Positions 57,246 to 64,000 of a stretch of 64,000 bases of DNA are shown piece by piece. The notes under the pieces are model-generated. The model was not told the origin of the DNA. It did not search any database and was given only the letters and a program-made list of their open reading frames with translations. This DNA is from Agrypnia vestita. Lineage: Eukaryota > Arthropoda > Insecta > Trichoptera > Phryganeidae. The stretch covers positions 248,001 to 312,000 of the forward strand of contig JADDOH010002614.1 in assembly GCA_016648135.1 (NCBI GenBank), written 5' to 3'. Both the position numbers and the translations under genes were made by a program. Each line of letters opens with the position of its first letter. Position 1 is the first letter of the stretch.

Positions 57246-57562
57246 CTGGGAGCCTCTGCCGAGTACGCCTACTGGAACATTTTATTCTGGCTTTTACTTC
57301 TCACCCTGCTTGACCCCTGCTTTTCTTCTTTGGATTTGGACTCTGGATTTTCTACTGACTTCTGCATTTGGACTTGGCTACGATTTTGGATTTATTGGAC
57401 TTGTTTTACCACCTGAGGCGATGACTTGGCACGGATTCTGGACTTGAAGAATTTTCTGCGCTCCACACTCCCGGCCTGCGAGTACATCGGCGGCTTCGGA
57501 AGCGAACTCAGCGGACCGCACCTGCTATTCATTGTTTCCGTGGGGAACAATACATTTTGACA
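57240..57562 (+). mobile_element. Putative LTR R-U5 or untranslated leader
   Basis: After the promoter comes 320 bp with repeated TTTGGACT/ATTTGGATT phrases and no frame longer than chance. It ends CATTTTGACA (57562), resembling the TTGACA ends of the LTRs at 743 and 52945. This favours an LTR over a host gene, but no 5' boundary or duplication was found. Confidence 0.35.
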
Positions 57563-58434
57563 TATTACCACAGTATACCCAGAACAGTAGTTTATCTCCG
57601 GCCTGTCGCCGAGTTATCAGCTTACTCTTGCATTGACGCTAGGGTTGTCACTTTATTTTTACTCCCTTTCTTTTAACTCGTAGCGTCTGAGATTCCGACG
57701 CAAAAGGTAGATACGAAACCCGAAAATTTCTGTAATAAGTATACCTAGTTTCTGCACTTAAATTGCAAGAACGCTGATTAACATCAACGTAGACTTTTAA
57801 AAACTCACAGTCTTTGTGATAATCAACACACCTTTTTAGTAAAGCACCAGCGCATTTTTTTTCTATAGCGGCGGCTGCGAGCGCGAATGGCACCGAAGGC
57901 ACGGCCCTTACTGCCGCCGCCTTGTGCCCCCATATTCTATGTCAATGTGTGCGTCACAGTGCGTACGTAAACGGCGCCGAGTACGCACGCACACATTCTA
58001 ATGGATAGCGGCCAGTTTGTATGAAGACGTATTACTGGTATTAGTATACTGTGATATTACGCTAAAATAAACAACTTATGTAACGTACCTACACCAATGT
58101 AAATTTAATTCTATTTTATTTTAAATACTTATGTTTTGACTACCGTTGTGTGTATAGTGCTTATCTAATAAATAAGAAATCAAACACATCTCCGCATAAT
58201 TCCGGAAGCGTTTAAAATATTTTGAAGTGAGTTTAAAATTCAGCGGCAAAAGCAAACTAACCTTGTAAACTTTTTGAATGTCCCCGAAGAATGTTTAGAA
58301 TATCGGTTACAGCAATTTAACTTTCAACCCCCGACATTGTTTCGTGACGGTTTGAAAATGTTTTTTGGTCTGGCTTTAAAATCCTTAATCTGATGACAAA
58401 ATTAAACACAATAATTTCTAATTAGGATGAATTA
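57563..58434. other. Spacer
   Basis: 57655-57690 is an inverted end of repeat R2 (ACTCCCTTTCTTTTAACTCG). An 84-residue minus frame at 57648-57902 has no domain. Otherwise nothing. Confidence 0.35.
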
Positions 58435-58570
58435 TAGAAATTTCACATACTTTTATAGGGTAGCCAAAAGGCTTACGATCTTTATTAGCTGACCTAAGTA
58501 ATCAATTTACACAATGCAACGCTCAACAATATACACACATTACCAAAATTTTGAAAGATGTATAAATGTT
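58435..58570 (+). repeat. Dispersed repeat R1, diverged
   Basis: ATAGGGTAGCC, GGCTTACGATC, CTAAGTAATCAATTTACACAATGC in R1 order. Confidence 0.55.
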
Positions 58571-58577
58571 CTTTATC

Positions 58578-59300
58578 TACCGTAAAATGGGGTGAACAGA
58601 AACTGGAAGGTGAATAGAAATTTCTCAGTAAAAACTTTAAAACGACCGTATACTACGTAAGAAAACAGTAAGTGCTTTAAATTGTTATATGTATAGATAT
58701 AAAACTAATAATTATTTAGGATTTATTTTCTATTAAATTAACTCGTTAAACTTAAATTAAATTAAAAAAATTAAATTAAATTAAAAAATTAAATTAAAAC
58801 TTAAGTTAAATTAAATTAACGTTAAATTAGCAAGTTTTGATAGAAACAGTAAAAGAATTAATGAAACAACACAATAAAATTTAAAATGGTATTTTTATTA
58901 TTACATATTATTTTTACCTAATGGTAATACTTTTCCATTAATAAAATTCCTAACATTTTGGAATATTGCGTATGCATATGGAGTAGAATATTAGTTACAG
59001 AAGTCTGCTCTTTTTTATAACGTCAAAACTTGCTAATTTAACGAATAAGAATATGAGTTAATTTAGTAGAAATTAAAACCTAAATAATTATTAGTCATTC
59101 GTGAAGCTATTTAAGTACTTAAGTAAGCTTTAATGTGTCAATAAAGTCTTTTTTGATGTTTATTTTTATTTTGTCATTTTTCAAAATAATTGGGCTAAAT
59201 AGAAACAAGAAATGGGGTGAATAGAAATGGTAAGTGTAGTGAATACAAGCGATTGGATGGGGTGAATGGAAACAAGAATTGGGGTCAGTAAAAACAACAT
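58578..59300. repeat. Segment with repeated GGGGTGAATAGAAA
   Basis: TACCGTAAAATGGGGTGAAC starts the segment. ATGGGGTGAATAGAAATGG recurs at 59213 and GGGGTGAATGGAAACAAG at 59259. In between, 58735-58850 is a TTAAATTAAA simple repeat. It looks like a transposon with subterminal repeats, but no inverted termini were found. Confidence 0.4.
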
Positions 59301-60015
59301 TTTTTTTTCTTTAAATACTATTATTATATATTATATAAATTATGTGCAGTTTTTATTGATTTAGAATGTCGTGACAGTTTATTTGTTTAAATCTGAATAA
59401 AATAACATATGAAGTTCAATCTGTTTCAATTCTAATTGTTGACCTGAAATCACGGCCCAATTTAAAATCGTACAAATATTTTATCTCTTTTACAAAACAT
59501 TTGAAAATGTTTGCCATAGAAGAGCCAATATTACATCGCAAAAATGTGAACATCCCACAATTTTGCAATTCCGCATGTTCGTAACGTCATAAATTTTATA
59601 TTTTATTTACGTAATTTGATTTAGTTGATAAAAAAAAAATAGTTTTACATTTTGTAAGGATTTTCGAAACATTAAAAAAAATCTTTTACTCCCCCGGTTA
59701 ATTCTCGACCAGGTTATTGCGACTTCGGATAGCCCCGGAAGCCTCCTGTATTACAAAAATGTAATATATGTTCAGGCTTAATTGGAAAATCATGATTGTA
59801 ATTTGATGTTGAGCCTCCTAATACGGCCAAATGGGAGCAAACATCCATCGTTTTTGACCTTTCGATTAATCTGCAATGATTACCTCTATCTCAATTTCTC
59901 AGGAGTCTAATTTTCTCAAGGTCAAAAGAATAAGACACATTCGGAACAAATTACTAATATATTTCTTTATAATTTTTTCACTACTACCTACAACACTACA
60001 ATTAATATATGCAAA
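59301..60015. other. AT-rich spacer
   Basis: Nothing recognised. Confidence 0.45.
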
Positions 60016-61970
60016 CTAGCTGTTTATACCCGGCGATGCACGGGCAAGTTTAAAATAAATGTATGAGGGTAAACGAAGGCTCGATTCGAACGGTATAGAT
60101 TTGCATCGAAAATATATCAGGGGAAGGAGAAAGGGTAAGGAATAGGGGGGATACGTCACCAATGTTAAAAGCCGAGTCCTAAAGAATAATTTTGCGAATT
60201 TTGAGTACGATTGGTCGAATGGTACAGATTTGCATCTAAAATATATCAGAGGGCGGGTAAAAGGAAAAAGGGGAGGGAAGAAATGTCACATTTGTTGAAT
60301 AGGGGAAAATGTCTCACATAATACCCACCGAGACCTTAAGAATAAGTTTACAAGTTTTGAGTTCGATCAAGCAAAGGGCACGGATTTGCATCGAAAAAAT
60401 ATTAGGGGAGGGAAAGGGTTAAAATAACAGGGGGGAAATGTCGCATGTTTTACCCGTCGAGTCCTTAAAAATAAGTTTCCAAATTTTGAGTCCGATCGGT
60501 CAAACGGTACAGATTTGTATCGAAAATATGTCAGCGGAGGGGAAGGGTAAAAGAATAGGAGGGAAATGTCGCATATGTTACCCGCCGAGTCATTTAAAAT
60601 AAATTTCCAAATTTTGAGTCTTATCGGTCAAACGGTAGGTACAGATTTGCATCGAAAATATGTCTGGGGGAAGGGAAGGGGTAAGCAAATAGGGGGAAAT
60701 GTTGTCTATGTTTCCCGCCGGGTCCCAAAGCATAAGTATGCAAATTTTGAGTGCGATCGGTCAAACGTTACAGATTTGCATCGAAAATATGTCAGGGGAG
60801 AGAAAGGGGTAAGACAATAGGGAAAAAATATTGCCTTTGTTACCTGCCGAGTTCTAAAGAATAAGTTTCCAAATTTTGAGTCCGATCGGTCGAACGGTTC
60901 AGATTCGTATCGAAAATTGGTCAGGGGGAGGGGAAGGGGTAAGAGAACAGGAGAAAAATGTTGCCTATGTTTCCCGCCGGTCCCAAAGCAAAAGTATCCA
61001 AAATTTGAGTGCGATCGGTCAAACGTTACAGATTTGCATCGAAAATATGTCAAGGGGAGGGAAAGGGGTAAGAGAATAGGGAAAAAATGTTGCCTATGTT
61101 ACCTGCCGAGTTCTAAAGAATAAGTTTCCAAATTTTGAGTCCGATCGGTCGAACGGTTCAGATTCGTATCGAAAATTGGTCAGGGGGAGGGGAAGGGGTA
61201 AGAGAACAGGAGAAAAATATTGCCTATGTTACCCGCCGGGTCCCAAAGCATAAGTATACAAATTTTGATCGGTCGGTCAAACGATTCAGATTCGTATCGA
61301 AAATTGGTCAGGGGGAGGGGAAGGCGTAAGAGAACAGGAGAAAAATGTTGCCTATGTTTCCCGCCGGTCCCAAAGCATAAGTATGCAAATTTTGAGTGCG
61401 ATCGGTCAAACGTTACAGATTTGCATCGAAAATATGTCAAGGGGAGGGAAAGGGGTAAGAGAATAGGGAAAAAATGTTGCCTATGTTACCTGCCGAGTTC
61501 TAAAGAATAAGTTTCCAAATTTTGAGTCCGATCGGTCGAAAGGTTCAGATTCGTATCGAAAATTGGTCAGGGGGAGGGGAAGGGGTAAGAGAACAGGAGA
61601 AAAATATTGCCTATGTTACCCGCCGGGTCCCAAAGCATAAGTATACAAATTTTGAGTCCGATCGGTCAAACGATTCAGATTCTCATCGAAAATAGGTCAG
61701 GGGGAGTGGAAGGGGTAAGAAAACAGGAGAAAAATGTTGCCTATGTTACCCGCCGGGTCCCAAAGCATAAGTATACAAATTTTGAGTCCGATCGGTCAAA
61801 CGATTCAGATTCGCATCGAATATAGGTCAGGGGGAGTGGAAGGGGTAAGAAAACAGGGGAAAAATGTTGCCTATGTTCCCCGCCGGGTCCCAAAGCATAT
61901 GTATGCAAAATTTGATTCGAATCGGACAAACGGTGTGGATTTGTATAGAGAACAGTTTTATAGGTACAGA
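60016..61970 (-). mobile_element. Complete Helitron expanded by internal tandem repeats
   Basis: On the minus strand it begins TCTGTACCTATAAAACTG at 61970 after an A. It ends CCCGTGCATCGCCGGG, TATAAACAG and CTAG at 60016, followed by T. The ends match the plus-strand Helitron at 11158-11988. Between them are ~15 copies of a ~130-bp unit. Many short frames run through the repeats in all phases because the unit length is not a multiple of three; none is a gene. No RepHel protein is present. Confidence 0.88.
60070..61950 (-). repeat. ~130-bp tandem array with higher-order structure
   Basis: Each unit has CAAATTTTGAGT(C/G)CGATCGGTC, a CAGATT(T/C)G(C/T)ATCGAAAAT block, a purine-rich GGGGAGGGGAAGGGGTAAG and GTTACCCGCCGGGTCCCAAAG. 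Units toward 61000-61900 are more alike than those near 60100. Blocks near 61101 and 61488 are nearly identical at 387 bases apart, about three units. Confidence 0.9.
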
Positions 61971-62007
61971 TATTGACTTTTATTGTCAATATCTATACCT
62001 ATAAAAC
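61955..62007. repeat. Head-to-head Helitron 5' ends
   Basis: GTTTTATAGGTACAGATATTGAC (61955-61977, 23 nt) is inverted at 61985-62007 with one mismatch and a 7-nt spacer. The right arm is itself a Helitron 5' start (TCTATACCTATAAAAC) on the plus strand. Confidence 0.85.
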
Positions 62008-62975
62008 TATATTATTACATATTATTAACAATATATTACATAAATGTATTTACTACTATTAAGTTGATTATTAACTATTAAGTTACATAACAAAGAATAT
62101 AACACAATCATATTTTAATAATGAACGTCGAGACATTTCATGATTGTTCACTGACTAAAAATATTTTAACCATACTATATATTAAATGATACTTTAATAT
62201 TCATATAATTAATTACTAGCAGTTAAGTAATCGGCCTTCGCTTGATGCTAAGTGCGGCCAATAGTGACCACTGCGCGGCTATTAGAGTCTGCGAATAACT
62301 ATCGCTCATTGGCCTCTGTCATTTATACGATTTGGTTATATTTTGAATCTAGTAATGGTAAAACCACGCGCTGCATATTTCGTTTTTGAAGAAATCGTAA
62401 TATAGATGATACGTTGCCGTGAATGCGTTCTAGTTTGACACATTTCCAACCATACGTATATTCTGACTTATAAATTAAACATCAAAAATATACTTGCTTA
62501 TATAAAAAATAAAATTAACGTAATTGTATCTATACAATATTTCTACACATTAAATAGTATCTAAATATCTTTAAAAATAATCTGTACACCTCGTTATTAC
62601 ACCTATTATTACATACAATTTGATTAATTTTTAAAGCTGGCAATCGAAAAACAATGCATTACCCGGTGCGTCTTAAGCGCAATTATGATATACATTACTG
62701 GAGGTGAAACATGGCTTTATCATACTCACGCCTTCATGTATTGTTCAGTAGTAGAAATACTTTTGGCAGAAACTTTGCAAAATGTATTTGAGACCTGCTT
62801 ACCTTACTGAAATAAATCGTCACAGATTTACGACTATTCGAGAGTTTACAACGAATTATTTACATCACACTCGCGTAATCAAGACGCGGCAGGTAAACAT
62901 ATACATTACGTGAAATTGTCACGGTGATAAATGGTTCTCAAAATAACCGACTATGTTAAATAACAAATTTGTATC
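62008..62975. other. AT-rich spacer
   Basis: A GC-richer stretch at 62230-62320 (GGCCTTCGCTTGATGC...) is unassigned. Nothing else. Confidence 0.4.
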
Positions 62976-63024
62976 ATTAAATAAATAATAATAACTTTGT
63001 TATACACCACTTATATTTATTAGG

Positions 63025-63067
63025 AATCCAACCGGGTTTCGCTACTACCGTAGCTTCTTCAGGGATC
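63025..63067 (-). ncRNA. Hammerhead candidate, left arm
   Basis: Mirror image of 63089-63131. Confidence 0.55.
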
Positions 63068-63088
63068 TTAACTGTTAAGGACAGTTAA

Positions 63089-63131
63089 GATCCCTGAAGA
63101 AGCTACGGTAGTAGCGAAACCCGGTTGGATT
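63089..63131 (+). ncRNA. Hammerhead candidate, right arm
   Basis: Stem I GATCC/GGATT (five pairs, one G-U); core CTGAAGA (63094-63100); extra A; stem II GCTAC/GTAGC with loop GGTA; GAA; stem III A-C/G-U with a 3-nt loop; U then cleavage base U (63126). All core bases fit. Same extra base as in the other loci. Confidence 0.6.
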
Positions 63132-63180
63132 CCTAATAAATATAAGTGGTGTATAACAAAGTTATTATTATTTATTTAAT

Positions 63181-64000
63181 TATAATGTATCACCACCAAG
63201 TATTTGCTTCCTTTGAAAATTTGAAATTTGTATCATCTCATATTCACGGGCCATATCACAGACTAGAATGTCTAGGCCAGAAGTAATACCGAAATAGATT
63301 TGCTCAGAAGAAGTTTGAAAACATTATTATACTTATTCACATTTTGTTGATATTTGAATTTACATTCAGTAAACTAATCTTTTTTCGTCTTAAGTAAGTA
63401 ATATTTGAATAAACAAACAGACTTTTACTATATCATTGACTAGTGATAACTGTGAATGATTTGAATTTAAGAAGTGATGAAAGTTGAAAATTACGCAGTC
63501 GTATTTAAAAATGCACGTAATGCCTATTTATTATTTTTTTACTAAACCTTTTGGCAGTAGATTGATGGATTTGGCGTTTATATTTGGAGATCATTCAAGA
63601 AGATTATTAAATTAGGTGGAAAACTAAAAAAATTAAAAAGAAAATATAAAAATACTACTAAACCCATGGAGAGGTAACAAAGTCAATGCTTTTCACCCAA
63701 TTTAATGACCATTTTAATAGTAGTTACAAACTTATAAAAGTACACTAGAAAGAATGTGTATTTTAGTACTCATTTTTATCAATTATTGCGCGGTATGATA
63801 GATAATCCTGAAACTATGCGGAGCATTGGTTTTTATATTCCTGATAATTACCTTAGGCAGCGTCGATATATCTACCTTTACTTCGGATTCCTGCTTTAAA
63901 AAACCCTCTCTGAGATGGTTTTATTATATAACATTTACGAATTAAACGTATGATTGTGATATAATGTTGTACAGAAAATAATAAAGGTTGTGTACAAAAA
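63181..64000. other. AT-rich spacer
   Basis: Nothing recognised to the end of the window. Confidence 0.45.

Larger units (their letters stand above)
62976..63180. mobile_element. Perfect 100-bp PLE palindrome
   Basis: The arms 62976-63075 and 63081-63180 are exact inverted copies, 100 of 100 bases, around the spacer TAAGG. Each arm carries, from centre outward, the hammerhead-like motif and the AAGTGGTG-type tail (AAGTGGTGTATAACAAAG) shared with 36162, 37495 and the PLE at 15300. Perfect identity implies recent formation or ongoing conversion. Confidence 0.85.

Noticed and set aside
60070..61950. CRISPR-like array
   Set aside because: Units are ~130 bp and similar throughout, with no short repeat plus unique spacer pattern, in an insect-like genome.
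60566..61989. Many overlapping 60-115 residue frames (LPAGSQSISIQ and similar)
   Set aside because: They follow from a repeat unit with few stops read in rotating frames on both strands; no start, domain or codon signal.

Overview
The window reads as intergenic DNA from an arthropod, most likely an insect. It is strongly AT-rich, has no operons or bacterial-style genes, and every recognisable coding stretch is a broken piece of a transposable element. The mix fits insect genomes: Penelope-like elements (PLEs) with GIY-YIG endonuclease, Helitrons with CTAG ends, RTE-type and other LINE tails, a mariner tail, hAT and Harbinger MITEs, LTR remnants and a very short TTAGG-type tract. The order cannot be settled from sequence alone. 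I found no convincing complete host gene in 64 kb.

Layout. 0-10 kb: a solo LTR with a 5-bp target duplication, then mostly plain AT-rich DNA. 10-13 kb: an inverted-repeat element, a complete non-autonomous Helitron and a palindromic MITE. 13.9-17.1 kb: LINE reverse-transcriptase remains, a LINE C2H2 zinc finger, and a PLE endonuclease followed at once by a hammerhead-like motif. 20-26 kb: a tandem heat-shock-element-like array, Helitron ends, an LTR-like segment, a second PLE endonuclease tail and several MITE copies. 26.8-38.9 kb: two LINE relics, a PLE head-to-head palindrome, a Harbinger MITE, a mariner C-terminus and two PLE snapback loci. 42.4-43.0 kb: a clean hAT MITE and a small Helitron-like element carrying a tRNA-like sequence. 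43.1-52.8 kb: a 4.9-kb tandem duplication whose first 0.7 kb has diverged while the next 4.17 kb looks identical and gap-free. 52.9-57.6 kb: an LTR, a PLE endonuclease with its 3' end, and a GC-rich promoter-like segment. 60.0-62.0 kb: a 1.95-kb Helitron filled with ~130-bp tandem repeats. 63 kb: a perfect 100-bp palindrome carrying a hammerhead-like motif on each strand.

The most coherent signal is a set of about ten PLE 3' termini from several families. Each has a CTGANGA ... stem ... GAAAC core, and the better-kept ones also have a matching stem I, a two-base-pair stem III and a permitted cleavage base. In three of the families the motif directly follows the stop codon of a PLE endonuclease or tail ORF. 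This agrees with the known presence of minimal hammerhead ribozymes in Penelope-like elements. The recurring extra base after CTGANGA and the frequent palindromic arrangement deserve checking.
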